Both the position numbers and the translations under genes were made by a program. From the NCBI GenBank assembly GCA_033977485.1, contig CM066987.1, forward strand, positions 73,251,588 through 73,315,587: 64,000 nucleotides of DNA, given 5' to 3'. The stretch's first letter is position 1; the number at the start of each line of letters is the position of its first letter. Positions 43,405 to 54,043 of the stretch are shown here, piece after piece. Below the pieces are notes generated by a model. That model worked only from the letters and a program-made list of their open reading frames with translations. It ran no database searches and had not been told where the DNA came from. Source of the stretch: Hydrangea macrophylla. Its lineage: Eukaryota > Streptophyta > Magnoliopsida > Cornales > Hydrangeaceae.

Positions 43405-43499
43405 GGATTTGCCAGGTGAGTACAATGTTAGTGCTACATTCAATGTCACTGATTTAAGTCCTTTTGATGTAGGTGATGATTTGAGGACAAATCCTTTCC

Positions 43500-43512
43500 A
43501 AGAGGGAGGGAA
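43500..43512 (+). promoter_or_regulatory. Polypurine tract of CRM-E
   Basis: AAGAGGGAGGGAA directly before the 3' LTR. Confidence 0.82.
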
Positions 43513-44117
43513 TGATGGGAATCAAGGAGCACCAAAGGATCCATTACAAGTCCCAGTTGGACCAATTACAAGGGCAAGGGCTAAACGGTTCAAAGAAGCA
43601 GTTAATGGGCTGATCCACGAAGTTTGGGCTAACTCCAAAGTAGTGAAGGCCAAGATGGGACCACATAATGATAAGGGGTTGACTAATGTTATCCAGGCCA
43701 TAGAAAGAGCTGATTAGGTGTAATGGACGTTTTTGGCATTTGGAAGATGATTTGAAGATGCTACTTGCCAACTGCCAACTACCTGTCATTATTTTTAGCT
43801 TCCAACTACTTGCTTTATTGTAACTGCTTGTTATTATTGTAGTTGTCTTTGTAATTCAGTTATAAAAGGGGATGTATCCATCATAAACAAAGCAGTTCTG
43901 AATGAAATCATTTTGAGTGAGAGTAAACCTCTTTGGTTCTTTTAGAACTCTTTGAACTTATTAGATTTCCATCTGTGACGTTCTAACTCTGACTTATCAA
44001 GCAGTCTTCCACAACTGTTTGTGGCGTCATCACATACCTTCCATTCCTATCTTAGAGAAACGATCTGGGAATAAATTTCATACGGGTTCCTTCACTTCGT
44101 GAGCAGAGTTCGTATCA
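43513..44117 (+). repeat. 3' LTR of CRM-E (605 bp)
   Basis: Pairs with 37557-38161. Differences by eye include ggcgttctaactcc against gacgttctaactct. TATAAAAG at 43861-43868. Confidence 0.93.
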
Positions 44118-46176
44118 GAGGTAGGAAGCTTTCATGGTTTAGCTAGCTTTTATAGGCGTTTTGTTAAGGATTTTAGTACACTTGCTGCACCACTCACTGA
44201 AATCATTAAGAAGAATGTTGGGTTTCATTGGGGAATTGAACAAGAGAATGCTTTTGCTACTATTAAAGAAAGGCTATGTTCTGCACCTGTGTTAGCATTA
44301 CCTGACTTTAACAAAACTTTTGAGATTGAATGTGATGCTTCAGGTATAGGGATTGGAGCCGTTTTAATGCAGGATAGGAGGCCCATAGCCTTCTTCAGTG
44401 AAAAACTAAGTGGGGCTGCCCTAAATTACCCTACTTATGACAAGGAACTTTATGCTCTTGTTCGCTCTCTAGAGACATGGCAGCACACTAACTTTGGCCT
44501 AAGGAGTTTGTGATCCACACCGATCATGAATCATTGAAGCATCTTAAGGGACAAGGTAAATTAAATAAGAGGCATGCTAGATGGATGGAATACATTGAGA
44601 CTTTTCCTTATGTCATCCGTTACAAGCAAGGTAAGGAAAACATTGTTGCTGATGCTTTATCTCGAAGGCATGTACTTCTTACTTCTATGAGTGCTAAAAT
44701 GCTTGGGTTTGAATATGTGAAAGATATGTATGCCAATGATGCTGATTTTTCTGATGTGTATTTGGCATGTGATAAAGCGGCATTTGGTAAGTTTTTTAAG
44801 CATGATGGTTATTTGTTTAAAGAAAGTAAATTGTGTGTGCCTCATTGTTCAATGCGAGAATTGTTGGTGCGAGAGGCACATGGTGGGGGCTTAATGGGAC
44901 ACTTTGGTGTTAGGAAAACCTTAGAAATTTTACATGAACATTTCTTTTGGCCTAGGATGCGTCGTGATGTCATTAGAATCTGTGGTCGGTGCATTACATG
45001 TAGAAGGGCCAAATCTAAGGTTTTACCACATGGGTTGTTTACACCCTTACCCGTCCCTAGTGAGCCGTGGGTAGACATATCTATGGACTTTGTTTTGGGG
45101 CTAGGACAAAAAGAGGTAGAGATTCTATTTTTGTGGTGGTGGATAGATTTAGTAAGATGGCACATTTCATTCCATGCCATAAAATAGATGATGCCACAAA
45201 CATAGCTGATTTGTTTTTCAAGGAGATAGTACGACTCCATGGTATGCCTAAGAGTATTGTTTCGGATAGGGATGTCAAATTCCTTAGCTACGTTTGGAAG
45301 GTTTTGTGGGGAAAATTGGGTACCAAACTTTTATTTTCCACTACTTGTCACCCACAAACTGACGGACAAACTGAAGTAGTCAATAGGACTCTAACTCAAC
45401 TCCTACGCACTGTCATTCAAAAGAATTTGAAAACTTGGGAGGACTGTTTACCATTTATCGAATTTGCATATAATAGGAGCATGCATACTACTACTTCTCA
45501 TTCTCCCTTTGAAATTGTTTATGGTTTTAATCCACTTACTCCTTTAGATTTAATGCCTTTACCTGTTGATGTCAGGAGTAGTTTGGATGGACACCAAAAG
45601 GCTGAATTGGTGAAGTCAATTCATGAGAGAGTACGACTTCAAATTGCCCAAAAAAATGAAAAGTTTGCTTCCCAAGCCAATAAAGGGAGACGGCGTGTCA
45701 CCTTTGAACCCGGAGACTGTGTGTGGGTTCATATGCGCAAAGAAAGGTTCCCAGCTCATAGACGGACTAAATTGCATCCTCGAGGGGATGGGCCTTTCCA
45801 AATCCTTGAGAAAATTAATGATAATGCCTATAAAGTGGATCTTCCAGGTGAGTATAATGTTTCTGCTAGTTTCAATGTTTCTGATCTTTCTCCTTTTGAT
45901 GCAGGTGACGATTCGAGGTCGAATCCTTTTGAGGAGAGGGGGAATGATGGGAACCATAGTGGACCAAAGCTTAAAGATGATCATTTGCAAGTTCCAGATG
46001 GGCCAATCACAAGATCAAGAGCTAAGAAGATCAACGACGCAATGCAAGGACTGGTGCAATCCACTTGGGCAAAGCTCATAAACTTATTATGCAAGGCCCC
46101 AACATTTAACATGGGCTTGAAGGAAGAAGAATCAGTTCTAGTTCATGTGATACAAGTTACAGAAGGGGTGGAATAG
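44118..46176 (+). pseudogene. CRM-D gag-pol, 3' part (end of RT, RNase H, integrase)
   Basis: Resumes with GAGGT as [14 protein letters not shown]. RNase H (ECDASGIG, about 44327) is open until a 2-nt gain at about 44485 (cagcacactaactttgg), stopping at 44513. The next frame covers the RNase H end and the integrase finger up to a 4-nt loss at about 45105 (LGLGQKE instead of GLPRTK). The D-D-E core and CR tail follow in a further frame to TAG 46174-46176 in the LTR. The catalytic acids are still visible ([16 protein letters not shown]). Non-functional. Confidence 0.9.
45931..45944 (+). promoter_or_regulatory. Polypurine tract of CRM-D
   Basis: GAGGAGAGGGGGAA directly before the 3' LTR. Confidence 0.78.
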
Positions 46177-46638
46177 CTTATTGGGTTTTTATAGACTTTA
46201 ATTTTTATGTTTCTATGGTTTTGGCATGTGGGCCTATTTTAATTTTTTTAAGTAGACATTTATTTAGCTTTAAACATGCAGTTTAAGTTGTTTTGGGCTT
46301 GAGTATTTAACCCATATCTTTTATTTTCGTTGAAGGCCTTTTTGGCCCAAGGGTTTCTTAGAAGGGATTAAAAGAAAGAACTTTGTAGCAGATTTGGGAT
46401 ATACAACGTGAATGAAATTTATTTTCTGGAGAGCTATTCAGTTTTCTCTGCTTGTTCTTGATTGAACAATCCGAACTTATCAAAGGCATTCCCTTTGTGG
46501 CGTTCAAACCAAATCTGGGTTCTTGAAACAGGATTTCAACGGGTCTAGATCATCCCTGTGACTTGATTGTTGGCTTTCTTGGGTTATTTACAATCTGATT
46601 GTGGGTTCACGGAATATCAATTCCATGGGTTCACATCA
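45945..46638 (+). repeat. 3' LTR of CRM-D (694 bp)
   Basis: TGATGGGAACC to CACATCA; encodes the last 77 codons of pol. At least seven substitutions against the 5' LTR by eye. Confidence 0.92.
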
Positions 46639-46934
46639 GGACCGGAACCAAACTTCATACTCATCTAAATAGCCTAGTAGAAAGATACAACGCGTAAGTC
46701 TGATTCACACATTACAAGTTAGACGCGATTATGAAAATCATAGACTTAAGCATTCCAAAATTATGTTTTGAGGTTTTGAGACATCAAAAATGGTTTCGGA
46801 GCTCGCACTGACATGGGACAGGAATCTACGCATCATACTCACCTGAATAAACTTGTAGGAAGAAACGGCACGCAATTTTGATTCACGGATTGCAAGTTAG
46901 ACGCGAATACACAAATTCATAGAATTGAGCACTA
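46639..46934. repeat. Satellite array, block 5
   Basis: Continues the monomer cut by CRM-D. It matches 31911-32204 in order and length (about 296 against 294 bp), so it belongs to the third higher-order copy. It is cut by the poly(T) end of LINE-3 after gagcacta. Confidence 0.85.
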
Positions 46935-46977
46935 TTTTTTTTTTTTTCGGAAAAAGGTAAATAAATCCAAAAAGGGC

Positions 46978-47003
46978 GTACAAATGTACAAGGGGCATAC
47001 CCC
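46978..47003 (-). other. LINE-3 3' tail: double palindrome
   Basis: Plus-strand GTACAAATGTAC (46978-46989) and GGGGCATACCCC (46992-47003), the same pair and spacing as in LINE-1. About 270 nt of 3' UTR without a gene follows up to the ORF2 stop. Confidence 0.6.
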
Positions 47004-47277
47004 AGGAAAAAACAGAAAGCTCAACACATGAGGACAAAGGTCACAGCTAACAACATAAGGACAAATGGAAAAACCCTGAAAATTACATAGCTAACTAACA
47101 GGAGAGACTCCAAAACAAAAGGAAGTAACTAGAGAAGTTACAAAATCCCATCCATAAACCCAATCGAGATTTGCAAGGCAAATCCCCTTAACCCTGAAAT
47201 GCTCACTTTAAACTATTCAATTAAACCACAACGAAGCAGCAAATCCCACTACAAACAACAAACAACAAAAGTGGCAG

Positions 47278-50200
47278 TTAACTCCAATTGTAAATGATTC
47301 TATCGTAGTGTGCATGGTTCTTCCACTTGACCGTAATTTGTGCATTCATTTGAGATATTAGGTTCTTAAGGAGGACTTCTTTTGTGGTGAATGTATTCTT
47401 AAACGTCCTCTTATTCCTTTCTTTCCATAAGCCATAGGTTGCAACGCCAAGACATAACTTTGGTATTACATGTTGCACGGTCTTTCCTTGTAGGCTTTGA
47501 GCCATCATATCTAAATTGTCACTCCAGCTCTGACCGTGCCAACTCATTCCACATCGGGTCATCAGTTCCTGCCACACAAAAGATGAGTAAGCACAAGTAA
47601 AGAACAAGTGTCCATGAGTTTCCATACTAGAATGACAGAGCATGCAGGCTAAAGGGCCAGAAGTGAAACTAAAAATTCTATCATGTGTAGAAAGCCTATT
47701 TTGTACTGCAAGCCAAAGAACAAAGCTTTGTCTGGGGATACCCCCAGAAAACCAAACGAGATTATGCCATGGGACCACAGGTTGGTGAACCCTCAGGTGG
47801 TCCCAAATGAAAGTCAAATTGAAAACACCGTTAGGAGTTGGAGACCATTTCACACTATCAATGCATTCACTAGGGTTATAGAAAGACGCCAAAACATTTC
47901 AAACTTCATTTAGTTCAATAGTGTTGGTACCAGGCCAATTCCACCCCATATTTCGAATGATACTACTAACCTTAGCATTTATATTTAAAGCCACTAACCG
48001 AATACTTATCCAGCAAAGGTCCCATTGGGAGCCAATTATCAAACCAAAGGAAGGTGTAGTCACCATTACCAACCCGATGAATTAGTAGAGGTTTAGCAAT
48101 ATCTCTAAGTTTTAATAATTTTCTCCAGTACCAAGAACATTGGGAGGGAATTTTGGCTTGCCAAAAACTCTTTCCTTTAAGCATATACTGGTGAACCCAT
48201 TTTTTCCATAGGGACTCGATGGAAGGGTCCAATAAGTTGCCAATATGTTTGAGATTCAAAATAGTGTTAACCAAAAAAGGATCCTTGAATCCCAAACCCC
48301 CTTCTTCTTTGGGTCTGCACACTTTATCCCAAGCCACTTTTGCTCCAGACGCTTTATCAGTCTTGCCCGACCAAAGGAATCTAGCCATAGCTTGGGAAAC
48401 TTGTTTGAGGACTCCTTTGGGGAGAACAAACATCCCAGACCAATAGTGTTGAATACCTGTCAAAACAGAGCTAATAAGTTGGGCCCGACCTGCATAGGAT
48501 AAGAATTTAGATTTCCATGAGTTTACCCTAGAACAAATTTTATTGACCAAACCATCACAATCTTGTTTTTTAAGTTTTGACGTGATTAAAGGGACTCCAA
48601 GATATTTGATGGGAAGACTCCCTATAGCGATTTGTAGAATATTCAGAATATCTTCACCTACGTTAGCTTCAACATTAGAAAAGAAGATACAACTTTTAGA
48701 GTTATTGGCTTGCAGGCCAGTAAAGTCATAAAATTGGTCAAGGGTCTGTCTAACCATAAGAGCAGATTCCACATCTCCTTTGAATAAAATAAGCAGATCA
48801 TCAGCAAAGCAAAGATGTGAGATTCTCAATTTATCACATTTCCAATGGTAAGAAAATTTACCCCCTTGAATGTTATGATGCAGCAGCTGACTCAAGGCAT
48901 CCATAATAATAACAAATAGATAGGGTGAAATGGGATCACCTTGTCTTAAACCTTTAGCACCATCAAAATAGCCCACTGATTCTCCATTAAAATTAATAGA
49001 GTATCTAGGAGTGGTGACACACGCAATAATCCACTTTTTAATATTAGGAGGGAATCCGGTAACATCTAACAAGTCAATGAGAAATTCCCAACTAACACTA
49101 TCGTAGGCTTTCATAATGTTCACTTTAGCAGTTGCTCTAGGCATGCCTTTCTGTTTATGATAATCTCTTAAGAGGTCTTGGGCAAGGAGGACATTATCAC
49201 TAATCTTTCTCCCTTTAATGAAAGCGGATTGAGCTTGATCAATAAAACTAGGGAGGATAGATTGGAGTCTACTCGCAATAATTTTAGATATACACTTATA
49301 CACTGTATTGCAGCAAGAAATAGGCCTAAAATCTCCCATCTTGGATGGATTAGGAACCTTGGGGATCAATGCAATTAATGTAGTATTAGACTCCTTTAAT
49401 AGCTCCCCACTCTAGAAAAATTCCTTAACAGCTCCTAAAATGGAAGCACCCACTGTGTCCCAAGAGCTTTTAAAGAAGAACGCATTATAGCCATCAGGGC
49501 CTGGGGCCTTGTTACTACTATTCAAATTAAAGAATGCTTTCTTAATCTCATCATCTGAAGGGAGCCTATCCAACTCTGCCTTTAACTCGTTAGGGATTCT
49601 TTTATGAACAAAGGATCTAATTGCCTCTTTACCAGGATAATTATTATTTGTTGGATTTCCAAGGAGAGAAGTGAAATGTCGAACCGCTTCATCTTTGGCC
49701 TCATTAATATTAGTAGTAAAAGTACCGTTAGGTTTCTCAAGAATAATTATCCTCTTGAAATTCCTTCTCTCCTTGATGGATAGGTGGAAGTATCTAGAAT
49801 TTTTATCACCCACCTCAAGCCATTGAAGTCTGGATTTTTGTTTAAGGATTTCCTCTTCAATCCAAATAGCTTCATGAAAACTTTTCATACAAAGATTGTG
49901 TTGCTCAATAAGGTAAGAGTCATTAGGCTTTGCATTTAAAGAAGATTGTATAGATTTAAGAGCTTGTCTAGCCGTATCGACATTGATCTTTTCTTGGCCA
50001 AGGGAGTTTTTTCCAAATTTCTTTAGATCCATTTTTAGGTTTCTGAGTTTATGGCAGACTTGGTATTGGGCAGTCCCTTCAACGCTCTGGTTCCAAGCAT
50101 TATTGACTATATTAGAATAGTTGTCAAGTTTAGTCCAATAGTTATAGAATTTGAATGCCTTGCCTTTCCTCCTAAGGTTCTTATCAATATGAACAACAAT

Positions 50201-50893
50201 GGGGGAGTGATCAGAGATACCTGGAGCCTGGAAATGAGCAAATGAATCAGAAAAATTATCAAGCCATGTTTGGTTGACAAGTGCTCTATCAAGTTTTCTT
50301 TGAGTGAAATCTGGCTTGCCATATCTTTTGTTGCACCAGGTGAATAATTCACCTACATATCTAAGATCCTCCAGACAACAGTCATTAGTAACCTTTTTGA
50401 AGTCATACATATCATTATCCCATCCATGATTAGCGTCAGAGATTTCCTCTGGGCAGAGGGTAACATTGAAATCCCCAAGAGTAATAAAATTAGTAGTATC
50501 AGTACTAGTGGTGATAGATCTCAATTCTGACCAGAGATCACCTCTAGCTTGGCCAGTATTAAAACCATAGACAAAAGAAGCTTCCAAATAAGTTGATTTT
50601 TCATCATTTTCAATACTGATATGAATGAGCTGGGAAGTGCTTTTAAGAATTGTAAGGTTTAATTTTTCAGCATTCCAGCCAATCCATATCCTACTAGTTG
50701 AATTTGGGCAACTATTAGAGAAAAACTCCCAATTTCTGAAAATTTTCCTTCTAATAGTTTCCTCATTAATTTGCTTAACCTTAGTTTCAACAAGACTTAT
50801 CACATCAATATTATTCTCATAAATGAATTTAGATACTTCAGTTTGTTTAGAGGCCAAATTAAGACCTCGAATATTCCAGCAACATAAAATCAT
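47278..50893 (-). pseudogene. LINE-3 ORF2: endonuclease / reverse transcriptase, broken
   Basis: Starts at ATG 50891-50893 (MILCCWNIRGLN). The endonuclease motifs (CWNIRGLN, VETKV, GDFNV, SDHSP) and the first RT block (SNKAPGPDGYN) are open to TAG 49412-49414. The same frame continues through FRPISCCNT, GLRQGDPISPYLF and FADD (about 48798-48809) to about 47975. There a deletion removes a few residues and shifts the frame; the old frame stops at 47972. The zf-RVT part (LACMLCHSSMETHGHLFF) follows in the new frame after another in-frame TGA just upstream of 47892, and ends at 47278. Closest to LINE-4 ORF2. Not functional. Confidence 0.9.
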
Positions 50894-50895
50894 TA
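50891..50895 (-). promoter_or_regulatory. TAATG stop-start overlap in LINE-3
   Basis: The minus strand reads GTTCTTAATGATTTT; the ORF1 stop TAA overlaps the ORF2 ATG by one base, as in LINE-1. Confidence 0.6.
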
Positions 50896-51621
50896 AGAAC
50901 GTCGATGAGATGGTTTTTTCTTACCTGAAGAACGAGAATGGGAGTTCCTCTTACTTGTATGCTCAATCACTTTCCCAATCCCAGTGTTCAGTCCAAGACA
51001 ATCAGGGATGTCATAGGAGGTGGAATCATCTAAGGGTTCCTGCAGGTCCCTTTGTTCAACATTTTCATTCAGTCCATCTATACTTAGGTCTCCTTGCATC
51101 CCACATTCTGGATCAGCATGTTATCTGAAGAGCAATTAAGAGCCAAATCCTCAAGCCTTTTACCTGTGTCAAGATTTTGTGTTGGCATAAGTTGTAAAGG
51201 CTTATTCTCTTGACATTGGACTTCGATGGTTTTTCCTTTTTTGTTATTTCCAACTTCATCTTCTTTTTCTGGGGGTTCCAATTGAGCAACGATTAGCCCA
51301 GTATTTTCAACCTGTTCTTCCACTAAGGGATTAGGAGATTCCATATGAGCTTTACCTGGATGTTGAAGTTTCTCCTCAGTAACTGGGATCTCCTCCAAGA
51401 CTGAAAATCTATTACATCCCACTTCAACTATCCCCAAAGAAGATTGGGAACTAGTAGGAAGCTGAGCTGCCTCTTGTAAACAAACTTGTGACGGTGGACA
51501 AATCGGAGGGACCACAGAATCTACTTCAGCAACTAGTTTTCCCTTAGTCTTGAGCTTCCATCCTCCTTCCTCCTCATCTTGGTTGGCTTTAGGAGGATGA
51601 GTTTTAAGCTGAGGTTTGGTG
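50893..51621 (-). pseudogene. LINE-3 ORF1, C-terminal part
   Basis: Follows the cysteine region (at 62530) after removal of LINE-4. It starts near ITKPQLKTHPPKANQDEEEGGW, like NPKPPQDEGGW in LINE-1 ORF1b. One frame runs to TGA at about 51084; a small indel near 51100 moves the rest (MQGDLSIDGLNEN and following) to another frame, ending SSGKKKPSHRRS at the TAATG. The basic end matches SSGKKNHPSKRR of LINE-1. Open frame in 51627-51755 is LINE-4 3' UTR read by chance. Confidence 0.78.
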
Positions 51622-51670
51622 ATTCTTTTTTTTTTTTCGGAAAATGGTAAATAGATTCCAAAAAAAGGAT

Positions 51671-51696
51671 GTACAAAAGTACAAGGGGCATACCCC
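51671..51696 (-). other. LINE-4 3' tail: double palindrome
   Basis: Plus-strand GTACAAAAGTAC (51671-51682) and GGGGCATACCCC (51685-51696). The loop of the first differs from LINE-1 (AAAA for AAAT) while the stem is kept. Confidence 0.6.
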
Positions 51697-51828
51697 AGGA
51701 TATACAGATAGAAGCAGGGCTCTGAAAAGGAACATGTAGCAAAGAAAGCTACCAATCAAGGGAGATTAACCCCAAAACAGCCAAAAACAAATCAATACAA
51801 AGCAATTGCCATCAACAAAAGAAGGACA

Positions 51829-54024
51829 TTAAAGCCAATTACAAAGAATGGAATTAAGATTACTGTGGTGCTTCCAGTTAACCCTTATGAGGTCATGGAT
51901 CTGAGATATTAAGCTCTTGAGGATAATCTCTTTGGGACAAAAAATGTGTTTGAAGGATCTATTGTTCCGCTCTTTCCATAATCCATAAACAGTGACTCCC
52001 AAGCAAAGTTTGGGGATTTGATGAAGTGTCGTCTTTCCTTTGAGGTGTTGAGCCATCCAGATCAAAGTGTCATTCCAACCTTGTCCATTCCAAGTCAAGC
52101 CACACCTATGCATAATATCCTGCCAAATACCACAAGAGTAAGAGCAAGAAAAAAACAAGTGATTATGTGTTTCCATCTGAGAGTGGCAGAAAACACAAGC
52201 CAGGGGGCCACGGGTGAAAGAAGAAATCCTATCATGGGTAGACAATCTGTTATGAGCTGCTAACCAAAGAATGATACTCGACCTAGGAGTACCTCCTTTA
52301 AACCACACACTGTCATACCAAGGAACCTTGGGGTGATGGTACCTTAAATGATCCCAAATAAGGGAAAATTTAAATTTACCTGATGGAGTGACCTGCCAAC
52401 TAACTTTGTCCTGAAGAGAAGAGGGTTTATAAAGGTTGGTGAACATAGTTCTAACTTCATCCAGATCAATGGAGTGAGAGCTAGGCCAATTCCAATCCAA
52501 ACCCCTAATAATGGTACTAACTTTAGCATTAATGTTAATGGCGGCATCATAAACAATCCTGACAGTATATTTATCCAACAAAGGCCCAACAGGGAGCCAA
52601 TTATCAAACCAGAGATAAGTGTTCTCACCATTCCCAATTCTATGAATAAGCAAAGGTTTAGCAATATATCGAAGTTTTAATAATTTTCGCCAATACCACG
52701 AGCATTGGGAAGGAGTTTTAACCTGCCAGAAACTTTTGTTTTTAAGCATATGCAGGTGGATCCAATTTTTCCATAGAGAGGTATTGGAAGGATCAAGAAT
52801 ACTTCCAATATGTTTAAGGTTCAAAATGGTGTTAGTTAAATTGATATCCTTGAACCCCAAACCTCCTTCTTTCTTGGGTCTACAAACTGTATCCCAAGCT
52901 ATTTTTGCACCATGTTTAATTTCAATGTTACCAGCCCATAAGAATCTAGCCATAAATTCAGTCACTTGTTTGAGAACTCCTTTGGGAAGAATAAACATGC
53001 CAGACCAAAAAAGTTGAATACCTGTCAAAACAGAATTAATCAATTGAGCTCTTCCAGCATAAGACAGAAATTTAGACTTCCAAGAATTAATTCTAGCACA
53101 AATTTTGCTAACCAACTCTTCACAGTCTTGTTTTTTGAGCTTAGAAGTAATAAGGGGCACCCCAAGGTACCTGACAGGTAAATTACCTTTCACAAAGTTG
53201 AGGGTGGAAAGAATATTTTCAGTTATTTCCTCCTCAACATTACAAAAGAAAAGGCAACTTTTAGCATTATTAGCTTGGAGCCCAGTGAACTGATAAAATT
53301 GGTTAAGGGCTTCCTGAATCACTATAGCAGTTTCCTCATCTCCATTAAACAAAATAAGAAGGTCATCAGCAAAACAGAGATGAGATATCTGAAGCTTATC
53401 ACATTTCCAATGATAGGTAAAGGGTCTCGTATTAATAAAATTATGGAGCAATTGACTAAGGGTATCCATAACAAGGACAAAAAGATAAGGAGAGATAGGG
53501 TCACCTTGTCTAAGCCCCTTTGCCCCTACAAAAAAACCCACAGATTCACCATTAAAATTGATAGAGTACTTTGGGGTAGTAATACAAGCAATGATCCATT
53601 TCTTTAAATTTGGTGGAAATCCAAGAACATCCAAGATATCAATGAGAAACTCCCAACTAACACTATCATATGCTTTCATAATGTCCACCTTTGCTGCTAC
53701 TCTAGGTTTACCCAAAGGTTTGTGGTAATCTCTAAGAAGGTCTTGAGCAAGGAGGATATTATCACTAATTTTCCTACCTTTGACAAAAGCAGATTGGGCT
53801 TGGTCAACTAATTTAGGGAGAACCAACTGAATCCTATTGGCAATAATCTTAGAAATACATTTGTAAACAGTATTGCAGCAAGAAATAGGCCTGAAATCTC
53901 CCATCCGGGTAGGATTAGGGACTTTAGGAAATAAAGCAATAAGAGTAGTGTTAGCAACTTTAAGCATCTCTCCATTTTGAAAGAACTCCCTAATAGCAGC
54001 AATAACAAGAGGACCAATTGCAGC
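51829..54024 (-). pseudogene. LINE-4 ORF2, C-terminal part (RT and zf-RVT)
   Basis: Open from the LINE-5 junction to the stop at 51829. It holds IALFPKVPNPTRM, FRPISCCNT, AFVKGRKISDN, KAYDSVSWEF, GLRQGDPISPYLF, the catalytic FADD (about 53366-53377) and the zf-RVT region (LACVFCHSQMETHNHLFF). No stop within it. The matching N-terminal part is at 57815-59269, and the frames agree across the insertion, so LINE-5 is the only visible lesion in ORF2. The reading frame upstream of 54024 passes into LINE-5 by chance. Confidence 0.9.
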
Positions 54025-54043
54025 AATAACAAGAGGACCAATT
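53996..54043. repeat. 24-bp tandem duplication at the LINE-5 5' junction
   Basis: The unit gcagcaataacaagaggacc plus aatt occurs at 53996-54019 and 54020-54043. Each copy contains the target duplication and the first bases (ATT) of LINE-5, so the repeat formed during or after the LINE-5 insertion. Confidence 0.8.

Larger units (their letters stand above)
38930..43717 (+). pseudogene. CRM-E gag-pol (one stop, one in-frame insertion)
   Basis: ATG at 38930 ([10 protein letters not shown]). Gag, CCHC knuckle (about 39954), protease (IIDGGSCTN, about 40234), RT (YFDDILIYS, about 41399) and RNase H (ECDASGLG) are open. TGA 42329-42331 replaces the CGA of CRM-B between RNase H and the integrase finger. 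Past it the same frame is open through HHCC, D-D-E and the LTR-encoded tail to TAG 43715-43717. A 54-nt insertion at 43351-43404 adds a run of phenylalanines in the integrase C-terminal region without shifting the frame. There is one extra valine codon in DVVVPMQ (about 40421). Apart from the stop it would be nearly full length. Confidence 0.93.
37557..44117 (+). mobile_element. CRM-E: complete element, same family as CRM-B, inserted in CRM-D pol
   Basis: 6561 bp with the target duplication GAGGT (37552-37556 and 44118-44122). The LTRs are 605 bp each with about five differences by eye. Gag-pol is complete except for one TGA stop and an in-frame poly(T) insertion. It is very close to CRM-B along its whole length. 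Confidence 0.94.
33300..46638 (+). mobile_element. CRM-D: degraded CRM element, split by CRM-E
   Basis: 694-bp LTRs (TGATGGGAACC to CACATCA), target duplication GGACC (33295-33299 and 46639-46643) in satellite. It is a third CRM family; its tail motif is PITRSRAKKINDAMQGLV. Gag-pol has several frameshifts, a tail-only LINE insertion at 36165, and CRM-E at 37557-44117. The LTRs show at least seven differences by eye, the most of any single-family pair here, so it is older than CRM-B, -C and -E. Confidence 0.93.
46935..51621 (-). mobile_element. LINE-3, 3' part (continues at 62515)
   Basis: Minus-strand LINE; its A tail (13 T on the plus strand, 46935-46947) abuts satellite. It holds the 3' UTR, a broken ORF2 and the ORF1 end. 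LINE-4 interrupts ORF1 at about 51622; the rest of LINE-3 is at 62515 to the window edge. The target duplication cannot be checked because the 5' end is outside the window. Confidence 0.9.

Noticed and set aside
51627..51755. Apparent N-terminal hydrophobic extension of LINE-3 ORF1
   Set aside because: It is the LINE-4 3' UTR read in frame by chance; the junction poly(T) lies inside it.
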